Below are positions 43,898-52,018 of a DNA stretch of 64,000 nucleotides, piece by piece. The position numbers and the translations under genes were made by a program. The number at the start of each line of letters is the position of its first letter. Position 1 is the stretch's first letter. The stretch covers positions 496,001 through 560,000 of the forward strand of contig CBDIHK010000026.1 in the NCBI GenBank assembly GCA_965279005.1. Reading direction: 5' to 3'. The DNA is from Planctobacterium sp965279005. Lineage in GTDB: Bacteria > Pseudomonadota > Gammaproteobacteria > Enterobacterales > Alteromonadaceae. The notes under the pieces are model-generated. The model was not told the DNA's origin, did not search any database, and saw only the letters and a list, made by a program, of their open reading frames with translations.

Positions 43898-43907
43898 TCA
43901 AGAACAA

Positions 43908-44324
43908 ATGCTTTTGAAGATTGGAGAAGTAAGCAAACGCTCTGGTTTACCAGCATCAACACTGCGCTATTACGAAGAAATAGGGTTGGTTACGCCTGTC
44001 GGAAGGAGCGGTATCAAGCGGGTTTATTCAGCTGATATCTTAGAAAAGTTGGCTTTTATCTCGTTAGGCCGTGTCGCAGGCCTATCCCTGCAAGATATAG
44101 GCAAAATGATTGGCTCAGGCAAGATACAGGTCGATAGGAGGTTATTGTTGTCCAAAGCTGAAGAATTGGACACCCGAATTGGGCAACTCAAAGCAATGCG
44201 CGATGGCCTGCGCCACGCTGCTGAATGCCCTGCACCCAGCCACCTAGAATGCCCTAAGTTTTTAAGGCTGCTCAATATTGCGGGCAAGCGCTGGAGTAAA
44301 TCAAAGCCGGAATCGAAGATCTAG
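43908..44324 (+). CDS. MerR-family transcriptional regulator
   Basis: 138 residues. The winged helix is MLLKIGEVSKRSGLPASTLRYYEEIGLV; RVYSADILEKLAFISLGRVAGLSL and a dimerisation helix follow. The C-terminal tail has two cysteines (AECPAPSHLECPKF) instead of the four-cysteine [2Fe-2S] motif of SoxR. So it binds a SoxR-like site, judging by the adjacent dyad, but would sense thiol oxidation, metal or a ligand in another way. Divergent methyltransferase gene is the likely target. Confidence 0.88.
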   Translation: MLLKIGEVSKRSGLPASTLRYYEEIGLVTPVGRSGIKRVYSADILEKLAFISLGRVAGLSLQDIGKMIGSGKIQVDRRLLLSKAEELDTRIGQLKAMRDGLRHAAECPAPSHLECPKFLRLLNIAGKRWSKSKPESKI

Positions 44325-44430
44325 GTTTCTGGGTAGTTGAATACCAAGGGATACCTGCGTTTCCTTTGATTAATTTTTTGGAGGGCACAGTAACAATCCC
44401 CCCTATTCAGTTGAGCACTCAAAATCTAAG

Positions 44431-45180
44431 TTATCCGCCACCCCACCACAACCAAATAATCCTGAGAGCAAGTACCGTAAGAGTCCATTTAAACAACAGT
44501 TTAAACTGTTTTTCCGGCAGTTTTCCCAATAGTTTCAGGCCTATTTTGGTACCGACAAAACCGGTGGCCACCATAAGTAGGATAAGCACTAACCAATCTA
44601 GGAAAACAAAACCGGCAATGCCAAACACGACTAGTTTGAGTGAATGCTGCAGGGTCATGCAGGTGGAGAAATTGGCGGTGTATTGCCAGCGGTCGGCGCT
44701 ACCTCCACCAAGCCATGCTGAAACCAGCGGGCCCGAGGCACCTACCAGCATGCTGGCTACCGTGGTGACAAGGCCGCCAGCCAATAGTCCAAGTTTGGTG
44801 TCACCCAGCCCCAATTTGGGCAACCTGCCCCAACAGTGCCAAAGTATAAACAACGCCACAATCAGCGGGATCAACCGGGTATCTACCTGGGTTAAAAAAA
44901 CAATTGTCAGGGCTGCGGCAATAATGGCGCCCACAAGGAACACCGCGACCTTGTGCCATTGGGTATATTGCCGGGTCAATGCAGCTCGGCTGCTATTTGA
45001 CCCGAGCTGCACCATACCGTGCACTGGAATAAGTGCCATTGGCGGCATGATACTGGCCATCACCATAATCAAAAATGAGCCACCGCCGACACCCAGTGAC
45101 GCGGTCATCAAGGAGCCCAAAAAGCTAGCGAATAATAAAAGTAGAATGTCAACGTATGCCAGTGCCGGTAGCCACTCCAC
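44431..45180 (-). CDS. TauE/SafE-family sulfite or organosulfur exporter
   Basis: 249 residues, GTG start, about eight membrane segments. Two repeat halves contain GVGGGSFLIMVMASIMPPM and LVGASGPLVSAWLGGG, typical of the TauE/SafE family. Substrate not determinable. A long antisense frame (44366-45202) covers the same region and is a shadow. Confidence 0.88.
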   Translation of the reverse strand: MEWLPALAYVDILLLLFASFLGSLMTASLGVGGGSFLIMVMASIMPPMALIPVHGMVQLGSNSSRAALTRQYTQWHKVAVFLVGAIIAAALTIVFLTQVDTRLIPLIVALFILWHCWGRLPKLGLGDTKLGLLAGGLVTTVASMLVGASGPLVSAWLGGGSADRWQYTANFSTCMTLQHSLKLVVFGIAGFVFLDWLVLILLMVATGFVGTKIGLKLLGKLPEKQFKLLFKWTLTVLALRIIWLWWGGG

Positions 45181-45211
45181 TAGCTATTGCCCCAAGCTTT
45201 AAGGTGCTTAC

Positions 45212-47338
45212 TCATTTAGGGTACACCTGTAACACGTCATTTATCTTGTCTACCAGTTGCTCTTTCTGGAAGGGTTTGCCGATGTGGCCATTAAAACCTA
45301 TTTCCTGGTAATGGCGCACTTCATGGGCAAGCACATTTGCGGTAACCGCAATGACGGGTAACTTCGACCACTCAGGGTGGGCGCGTATGCGTTTGATTGC
45401 TTCTACGCCGTCCATATTGGGCATTTGAATGTCCATCAACACGATGTCATAGCTTTGCGTAGCGAGCTTTTCTAACGCAATCACCCCGTCGTCAGCAACG
45501 TCTATTTCAGCACCAGCATGTTCAAGCATTTCCTGGGTGATGAGTTGGTTTATTGCATTGTCTTCTACCAGCAGGATTTGTTTGCCATTGACATCTGCTG
45601 GCTGGTGACTATCTCCCACAGCTTCCTTTTCGCTGGCTATTTGGTATTGCACCAAGGCTGTAAAACGGGTGCCCTCACCAGGTTTGCTATCAACGGTTAT
45701 GCTGCCGCCCTGCATTTCCAACAAGGTTTTGACTATCGCTAGCCCCAACCCGGTGCCACCGTATTTTCGACTCGTTGAGCTGTCTGCTTGGGTGAAGGAT
45801 TGGAATAGGTTGGCTTGCTGCTCCTGGTTCATGCCAATACCGGTATCACTCACCTGGATCCGCAATTTAGTCCCCGTTGGTGTTTGCAATGCGCCCAAAA
45901 GCACATCCACCTTGCCCTCACTGGTGAATTTGATGGCATTAGAGGTAAGGTTGACCAATACCTGCAACAACTTGGTTGGATCACCCAATACCGGTTTAAT
46001 ATCCTTGCCTTTTAACGCGATATTTAGCTGTAGCCCTTTAGCATGGGCTAGATGGCGTACCTGGCTTTCCAATTGGGTCACCACCTCTTCAATCTTAAAC
46101 GGCACTGTTTCCAATTCCATTTTTCCTGCCTCTATTTTAGAAATATCTAATATCTGGTTAATGATTTGCAATAAAGTGTGCGCCGACAGTTCTGCTTTGG
46201 TCAGAAACTCCCGCTGCTTGTCGTTGAGCTCGGTTTCTAACGCTAGTTCAAGCAAGCCCATGACACCATTGATAGGGGTACGGATTTCATGGGACATAGT
46301 GGCAAGGAAATCAGATTTCGCTTTACTTGCCGCCCGCGCTTTTTCCATCGCTGCACGCAATTTTTGCTCCATGCGCTTGTTTTGGGTCACATCAGAGTAT
46401 GTCCCCAACACACCCACTACATTCTGTTTTTTATCCCTCAACACTACTTTATTGGTACTGGAAAACTTTTCGGTGCCATCCGGATTAATGAATTCTTTTT
46501 CAAAGTTGACTAGCGGCTCGCCACTCGCTATCACTTTTTTATCCTGTCCTTCATACATCTGGGCTATATCGCCAAACAACTCACTGTCCTTTTTACCAAT
46601 GATTTCGCTCAAATCACTGTATTCGGTATCACCCAAAAAGTGTTGGTTAGCGCCCAGATAAGCCAAGTCTTTGTTTTTCCAAAACACGCCAATCGGCATA
46701 GAATTAATGACAGTCGTCAGCAGGATTTCGGAATCCTCTAGCTCAGCTGATTTGGTCTCAACTTTGTCCTGAAGTTGCTCTGAGATTTTTTTGAGATAAG
46801 TAAAAAACTCATCGATGACAAAGATACAGATCCCGGTGAGGAACAGATAGGCCATTAAATTGTTGAACCAGGCGGCAAAACTAATAAAGTAATTCGGCAT
46901 GTCCACCTGCAAAACCAGTAAGCCGCTGTGCAATGAAAAAAATGTGGCTATCTGGACGATTGCCCCTGCAACGAAAAACTGAATACCGATACGAGTGTTG
47001 AGTATAGTCGATGAAATTATGGCAGTAATTGCCAATATTATAGTGCCTGCCGCACCCAGGCCAAAACTCACTGTTCCGGCAATACCCGCAATAAATAAAC
47101 CACCAACGATGTAATAGGCCTTTAAGTTAGCGGAGACTTGATCCCGCACCAAATACAAGATAATTAATAGGATGCCAATAACCGTGTGCAGCGCCATGAT
47201 CGGTTTGAAACCAATTTCAGTAACCCGGCTCCAAGAGCCAAAAAAGACAAGTAACTCCAACACCAAAAAGCCAAATACCAACCTGTCAATCAAGCTGTTT
47301 TTAATGGCGTTAAAATCTTCATTTTCGAATACAGTCAT
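45212..47338 (-). CDS. Hybrid sensor histidine kinase, tandem paralog 1
   Basis: 708 residues. N-terminal block of about six membrane helices (to residue ~185), coiled coil, PAS domain (~205-325, VFWKNKDLAYLGANQHFLGD), HisKA (LATMSHEIRTPINGVMGLLE), ATPase (DTGIGMNQEQQ, GGTGLGLAIVKTLLEMQGG) and C-terminal receiver (LLVEDNAINQLI, DIVLMDIQMPNMDG). Most similar to the kinase at 48790, throughout its length. No separate output gene is adjacent; the phosphoryl acceptor is unknown. Ligand of the membrane sensor unknown. Confidence 0.93.
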   Translation of the reverse strand: MTVFENEDFNAIKNSLIDRLVFGFLVLELLVFFGSWSRVTEIGFKPIMALHTVIGILLIILYLVRDQVSANLKAYYIVGGLFIAGIAGTVSFGLGAAGTIILAITAIISSTILNTRIGIQFFVAGAIVQIATFFSLHSGLLVLQVDMPNYFISFAAWFNNLMAYLFLTGICIFVIDEFFTYLKKISEQLQDKVETKSAELEDSEILLTTVINSMPIGVFWKNKDLAYLGANQHFLGDTEYSDLSEIIGKKDSELFGDIAQMYEGQDKKVIASGEPLVNFEKEFINPDGTEKFSSTNKVVLRDKKQNVVGVLGTYSDVTQNKRMEQKLRAAMEKARAASKAKSDFLATMSHEIRTPINGVMGLLELALETELNDKQREFLTKAELSAHTLLQIINQILDISKIEAGKMELETVPFKIEEVVTQLESQVRHLAHAKGLQLNIALKGKDIKPVLGDPTKLLQVLVNLTSNAIKFTSEGKVDVLLGALQTPTGTKLRIQVSDTGIGMNQEQQANLFQSFTQADSSTSRKYGGTGLGLAIVKTLLEMQGGSITVDSKPGEGTRFTALVQYQIASEKEAVGDSHQPADVNGKQILLVEDNAINQLITQEMLEHAGAEIDVADDGVIALEKLATQSYDIVLMDIQMPNMDGVEAIKRIRAHPEWSKLPVIAVTANVLAHEVRHYQEIGFNGHIGKPFQKEQLVDKINDVLQVYPK

Positions 47339-47559
47339 AGCGGCACGCGGGGAAAAACAATTTAACTAGATCCACTTAAAGATATATCCAAGGGCAGTGG
47401 TAAGACAAACTGTGGCTAACAAAAGACTATGACCTTACAAGTTTTTGACCATAAGACGAAGGGCATTAGTGTCATTTAAAGTCAATAAGTTGTCCTAGAG
47501 CAATGATATGGCTTAAGTAATACAAACGTTGCCAAATATATCAACCTAACAACCTAAGG

Positions 47560-48787
47560 CCACGGTTAGCGCGTTTTAATCATTGATTCTAACAGCACTG
47601 ATCGAAATTCATCGTCCAGTGCTGCCATTTTCTTCTTTCGCGCCATACTGGCTTTCACGGTTTGATCCTTTTTAAACAGGTTAAGTGCTATTTTCCTCAA
47701 CACGTTAAAGGCCAATGCACCATTGCCTTTTCGTATTCTTGATTCATCCTCTCTGAAAGTCATATCTAACATCCAGTGCATACTTTCCACCTGCCAGTGA
47801 CTTCTGACCGCATGCAGGGCCTGCGCAGCGTCGGGGTGCAGTGAACTGATGTACCAACGGGTTTCTTCACTCGTTTTACCACTCGCTTTCTCTTCAATCC
47901 GGGCGGAAACCTTGATTATTGTTTTCAGTCCTGTCCAACGGTAATCCCTGGCGAGCCACTGGGGATCGATGATTAATTGTTCACAATGGCGCACCTCGAC
48001 TCTTCCATGACCGGAATCGGTTTCAGTATGTTCACTGTACTGCCCCTTCGCTAACCCCTCACGCACACTCTTATGCCACCAGGCCTCTAACTCCGCCTGT
48101 AAACCCGAATGATTGCCTTTTAAGGCCAGAACATAGTCCGCTTTGCTTCGAACAATTTGTTTTGCGATTTCTTTCTGGCAACCCATCGCATCCAGTGTGA
48201 TGATGCTGCCCTGAATATCCAGTAAGCTTAATAGTTCGGGAATGGCGGTGATTTCATTACTTTTCTGGTTAACGGCCACCTGTCCCAGCACCAGCTGGTG
48301 CTGGCAACTCCACGCACTGACAGCATGTAACGGGTTTGTCCGCTCTCGTGTCTGAAAAGACCGCCTGGCGGTTTTACCATCAATAGCAATGACATCACAT
48401 CCGGTGAAATCAATAAGCTCCGATATCCAGTTTTGAAACGCTTTCTCTATTTCTTCAGGCTTTAGACGATAAATCACCCTGGCAATTGTGTCATGACGGG
48501 GAATACCCTGTTCAAAGGGGCGATATTGCCTGAGCCAGTCGAGCTTAACTTTTCCAAAGTCTTCAATATCTTCCCACCCTTCGGCTCCGGACACCACTGC
48601 ACAAACCGATAACAACAAGATGTCCATTAACTCATATCGTTTACAACGCTCTATGCGGGGATCCGTGATTGATTCGAAGTGTTTTAGCGAGTTTTCGATC
48701 ATAATGTATATCTCAAGCTTTTGATTTTGTTGCTTGATCTGATCATCCAATCGCTAAATAGTTCAAATTAAAACGATCTTGCCGTGA
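47560..48787 (-). mobile_element. ISAs1-family insertion sequence, copy B
   Basis: 1228 bp. Imperfect ends: CCACGGTTAGCGCGTTTTAAT at 47560 and, on the opposite strand, TCACGGCAAGATCGTTTTAAT ending at 48787. The 8-bp direct repeat ACCTAAGG (47552-47559 and 48788-48795) is the target duplication. The stop codon of the upstream kinase gene lies inside this duplicated 8-mer, so the kinase reading frame is preserved. Confidence 0.88.
47566..48702 (-). CDS. ISAs1-family DDE transposase (copy B)
   Basis: 378 residues from the ATG at 48702; a 16-codon extension to 48750 lacks family similarity. ITDPRIERCKRYELMDILLL, VIAIDGKTARRSF (Asp), ITLDAMGCQ (Asp) and SHWQVESMHWMLDMTFREDE (Glu) give the DDE set. 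The frame is intact. The sequence and end repeats differ from copy A, so these are two different IS types of one family. Confidence 0.93.
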   Translation of the reverse strand: MIENSLKHFESITDPRIERCKRYELMDILLLSVCAVVSGAEGWEDIEDFGKVKLDWLRQYRPFEQGIPRHDTIARVIYRLKPEEIEKAFQNWISELIDFTGCDVIAIDGKTARRSFQTRERTNPLHAVSAWSCQHQLVLGQVAVNQKSNEITAIPELLSLLDIQGSIITLDAMGCQKEIAKQIVRSKADYVLALKGNHSGLQAELEAWWHKSVREGLAKGQYSEHTETDSGHGRVEVRHCEQLIIDPQWLARDYRWTGLKTIIKVSARIEEKASGKTSEETRWYISSLHPDAAQALHAVRSHWQVESMHWMLDMTFREDESRIRKGNGALAFNVLRKIALNLFKKDQTVKASMARKKKMAALDDEFRSVLLESMIKTR

Positions 48788-48789
48788 AC

Positions 48790-50907
48790 CTAAGGCTGCA
48801 TCAATTCATTGATTTTTGCAATTAGCTGTTCTTTCTGGAAGGGTTTCCCCAGGTGTGCGTTGAAACCGATTTCTTGGTACTGGCGCACTTCGTGTGCCAG
48901 TACGTTTGCGGTAAGGGCGATAACGGGTATTTGCGCCAGCCGTTGCTGGCTCCGAATGCGTTTAATTGCCTCAACTCCATCCATGTTGGGCATTTGGATA
49001 TCCATTAACACAAGGTCATAGCGGTGCTTTGCCAATTTCTCCAGCGCCACAAGCCCATCACCTGCGACGTCAATAGAGGCGCCAGCCTGCTGTAGCATCT
49101 CTTGCGCGATAAGCTGGTTTATTTCGTTGTCCTCCACCAACAGTATTTTCAAATTGGCAAGGTTTGCAGGCTGTTTCGCACTGCGCACGTCAGCTGTATC
49201 GCTGGCCACCTGGTAGGTTACTAATGCAGTAAACCTGCTGCCTTCACCAGGCTTGCTATCAATGCTGATACTGCCACCTTGCATTTCCAACAGGCGCTTG
49301 ACGATGGCCAACCCTAAGCCCGTGCCACCAAACCGACGGCTTGTCGAACTGTCCGCTTGGGTGAAAGATTGAAATAGGTTTGCCTGTTGCTCCTGGGTCA
49401 AACCTATGCCGGTATCGCTTACTTGGATGCGCAATTTAATTTCATCTGGTGTTTGCAATACCCCTAGCACCACATCAACCTTGCCTTGGCTGGTAAATTT
49501 AATGGCATTTGAAGCCAGGTTCACCAGAACTTGCAACAATTTGGTGGGATCCCCTAGCACAGGTTTAATGTCCTTGCCTTTTAATTCAATATTTAATTGC
49601 AACCCCTTTGATTCAGCGAGGTGGCGAACCTGGCTATCCAACTGGGTAACGATATCCTCTAGTTGAAAAGGCAAGCTTTCCAATTCCATCTTGCCCGCCT
49701 CAATCTTGGAGATATCCAGTATTTGGTTGATTATTTGCAATAAGGTGTGGGCTGATAACTCAGCTTTAGTGAGAAACTCCCGCTGCTTAGGCTCTAAATC
49801 TGTGCCCAAAGCTAGATCCAACAACCCCATAACACCATTAATCGGGGTGCGAATTTCATGGGACATAGTAGCAAGGAATTCTGATTTGGCTTTGCTAGCA
49901 GAACGCGCCTCTGCAATGGCCTCACGCAGTTGCAACTCCATATTTTTGCTTTCAGTGATATCGCTATAAGTTGCCAACACACCTACCACATTTTGTTGCT
50001 TGTCGCGCAACACTACTTTGTTGGTATTGGAGAAATGCTCCCTGCCGTCCTCTTCAACGAAACGTTTCTCAAAATTGAGCAATGGTTCCCCCGTGGCCAT
50101 CACCTCCCTGTCTTGTGTTTCGTACAATTCGGCATCTGCCACCAACAGTTCCGAATCGGTTTTTCCAAGGATTTGGCTAATGTGGCTAATTTTGGCATCG
50201 CGCAAGAATTGCTGGTTGGCACCAAGGTAGGCTAACTCCTTGTTTTTCCAAAATACCCCCAGCGGCATTGAATGGATAACAGTAGTGAGCAATACCTCCG
50301 AGTGCTCAAGTTCCGCAGACTTGGTTTCCACCGCGTCTTGCAAGACCGCGGACATGGTTTTGAGGTAGGTAAAGAACTTGTCAACCACAAATATAGCGAG
50401 TCCGGTCAAAAACAAGTATCCCGTCAAATTGTTTATCCAGGCCGGCCAACTTATGAAATAAGTGGGCATTTCCACTTGCAATACTAATAGCCCTGAACGC
50501 AGCGAAGACACTGTCGCTACTTGCAGCAAAGCGCCTGCCAGGCAGAAAATAACGCCGGCGCGGGTACTGATGATTAATGCCGCCAATACCGCAGTAATTG
50601 CTAGGATAACTGTGCCGGCGCCCCCCAAACCAAAACTGGTTGTCCCCATTCCCCCAGCGGTAAATAAAGCACCGATAATAAAATAGGCCTTATTGTTGGA
50701 CGTGATTTGGTACCGGAATAAGAAAATAGCCACCAAACAAATAGCAATGCCGACGTGGAGCCCCATTACAGGTTTAAAACCAATCTCCGGGATCCGGCTC
50801 AAGGAACCCAATACGGCTATAACTTCCAACATTAGGAAACCAACAACTAACCTGTCGATTAAACTGTTTTTAATGGCTAGGAAATCTTCATTTTCGAATA
50901 CGGTCAT
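48790..50907 (-). CDS. Hybrid sensor histidine kinase, tandem paralog 2
   Basis: 705 residues with the same architecture as the gene at 45212: ~6 membrane helices, PAS, HisKA (LATMSHEIRTPINGVMGLLD), ATPase (DTGIGLTQEQQ, GGTGLGLAIVKRLLEMQGG) and receiver (LLVEDNEINQLI, DLVLMDIQMPNMDG). The start MTVFENEDF and TGSGTV-like membrane segments are shared. Its TAG stop lies in the IS target duplication. Divergent from ruvX, 89 bp apart. Confidence 0.93.
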   Translation of the reverse strand: MTVFENEDFLAIKNSLIDRLVVGFLMLEVIAVLGSLSRIPEIGFKPVMGLHVGIAICLVAIFLFRYQITSNNKAYFIIGALFTAGGMGTTSFGLGGAGTVILAITAVLAALIISTRAGVIFCLAGALLQVATVSSLRSGLLVLQVEMPTYFISWPAWINNLTGYLFLTGLAIFVVDKFFTYLKTMSAVLQDAVETKSAELEHSEVLLTTVIHSMPLGVFWKNKELAYLGANQQFLRDAKISHISQILGKTDSELLVADAELYETQDREVMATGEPLLNFEKRFVEEDGREHFSNTNKVVLRDKQQNVVGVLATYSDITESKNMELQLREAIAEARSASKAKSEFLATMSHEIRTPINGVMGLLDLALGTDLEPKQREFLTKAELSAHTLLQIINQILDISKIEAGKMELESLPFQLEDIVTQLDSQVRHLAESKGLQLNIELKGKDIKPVLGDPTKLLQVLVNLASNAIKFTSQGKVDVVLGVLQTPDEIKLRIQVSDTGIGLTQEQQANLFQSFTQADSSTSRRFGGTGLGLAIVKRLLEMQGGSISIDSKPGEGSRFTALVTYQVASDTADVRSAKQPANLANLKILLVEDNEINQLIAQEMLQQAGASIDVAGDGLVALEKLAKHRYDLVLMDIQMPNMDGVEAIKRIRSQQRLAQIPVIALTANVLAHEVRQYQEIGFNAHLGKPFQKEQLIAKINELMQP

Positions 50908-50996
50908 AGGGGCAATTAGTGCAAAAAATATTTAGTTTTCCAAAGCTAAAGATATACCCTATAAGGAATTTTGGACAATCAAACAGGAACAAAACC

Positions 50997-51419
50997 ATGT
51001 CAGCTGGTAAGACAATCCTCGGTTTTGACTTTGGCACTAAAAGCATCGGTGTGGCGGTGGGGCAGGAAGTTACCGGGACGGCATCGCCGCTGCCTGCGTT
51101 GCCTGCGCGTGATGGTATCCCAGACTGGGAAAAAGTCGCCCTGTTTTACCAGGAATGGTCACCGGATATCGTGGTGGTTGGGCTACCCTTGAACATGGAT
51201 GGCAGCAACCAACATGTCACTTTTGCCGCCAAAAAATTTGCCAATAGGTTACACGCCAAATTCAAAGTAACTGTGGAGACTTGTGATGAACGGCTTACCA
51301 CGGCAGACGCGAAAGCACGGTTGTTTGAACTAGGCGGTTATAAAAAGCTACAAAAAGACAAAGTAGACAGCGTGTCCGCGTGCCTGATCATTGAAAGCTG
51401 GTTGGAACGGCAATACTAA
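50997..51419 (+). CDS. ruvX: Putative pre-16S rRNA nuclease / Holliday junction resolvase YqgF
   Basis: 140 residues from the ATG at 50997, with CAGGAAC upstream. RNase-H-like motifs: ILGFDFGTKSIGVAVG, VVVGLPLNMDG, TCDERLTTADA, DSVSACLIIESWL. Essential in many bacteria; involved in 16S rRNA 5' maturation. Normally it follows yqgE; here the kinases and other genes lie between. Confidence 0.95.
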   Translation: MSAGKTILGFDFGTKSIGVAVGQEVTGTASPLPALPARDGIPDWEKVALFYQEWSPDIVVVGLPLNMDGSNQHVTFAAKKFANRLHAKFKVTVETCDERLTTADAKARLFELGGYKKLQKDKVDSVSACLIIESWLERQY

Positions 51420-51490
51420 ATAAGAGCGTGTTGAAATAAAAAGCCCTGGCTTAGTGTCTAATGCCACAAGCGTGTTGTGAGTATAAGACC

Positions 51491-51988
51491 ATGAAACTGT
51501 TGCAAAACCTAATCCCTATCCTGTTGTTTGCCGTTACAGGCCTTGCTGTCGCCCAAGACAAAGACAAGCTATTCCCCGAATGGCAAGTTGCCACCCAGTC
51601 CGGCGGCAGCATTAGCTCACAGGACTTTGCAGGCAAACCCTTGATCCTGCACTTTTGGGCAACCTGGTGCCCCTATTGTAAGAAGCTGCAACCCGGCCTA
51701 GAGCGCTTGTCACGGGATTACGGTGCACAGGGTTTGCAAGTGGTGGCCATTAGCTTCAATGAAGATCCTGGAACCAGACCACAAGATGTGCTGGAAAGTC
51801 GTGGGCATAGTTTTATAACTGGAGTTGAGGGTGACAAGGTGGCAGCCAAACTGGGCGTAACTGGTACGCCAACGACCTTTTTCATTTTTGCCGATGGCAG
51901 AGTTTTGGGTATGACCCGCAATTCCAATCCTGACGACCCCAACATGGAGAAAGCCGTTCAAATTTTGTTGCAGGATAAAGCTAAATAA
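51491..51988 (+). CDS. TlpA-like periplasmic thioredoxin-fold protein
   Basis: 165 residues from the ATG at 51491. Signal peptide (LIPILLFAVTGLAVA), then a TlpA/ResA fold with active site WATWCPYCKK and cis-Pro in TGTPTTFFIF. Predicted to reduce periplasmic disulfides. It follows ruvX by 71 bp and is convergent with the Ser/Thr kinase gene. Confidence 0.9.
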   Translation: MKLLQNLIPILLFAVTGLAVAQDKDKLFPEWQVATQSGGSISSQDFAGKPLILHFWATWCPYCKKLQPGLERLSRDYGAQGLQVVAISFNEDPGTRPQDVLESRGHSFITGVEGDKVAAKLGVTGTPTTFFIFADGRVLGMTRNSNPDDPNMEKAVQILLQDKAK

Positions 51989-52018
51989 ACCTCGGTAGTT
52001 GGCTTGGCTGGCACTGCC

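Noticed and set aside
44366..45202. Long antisense frame (278 codons) over the TauE/SafE gene
   Set aside because: The opposite frame is a clear eight-helix transporter; the antisense product is Pro/Ser/Thr-rich and has no domain.
45669..46661. Long antisense frame (330 codons) over hybrid kinase 1
   Set aside because: It is complementary to highly conserved kinase codons; codon bias of the true gene keeps the other strand open.
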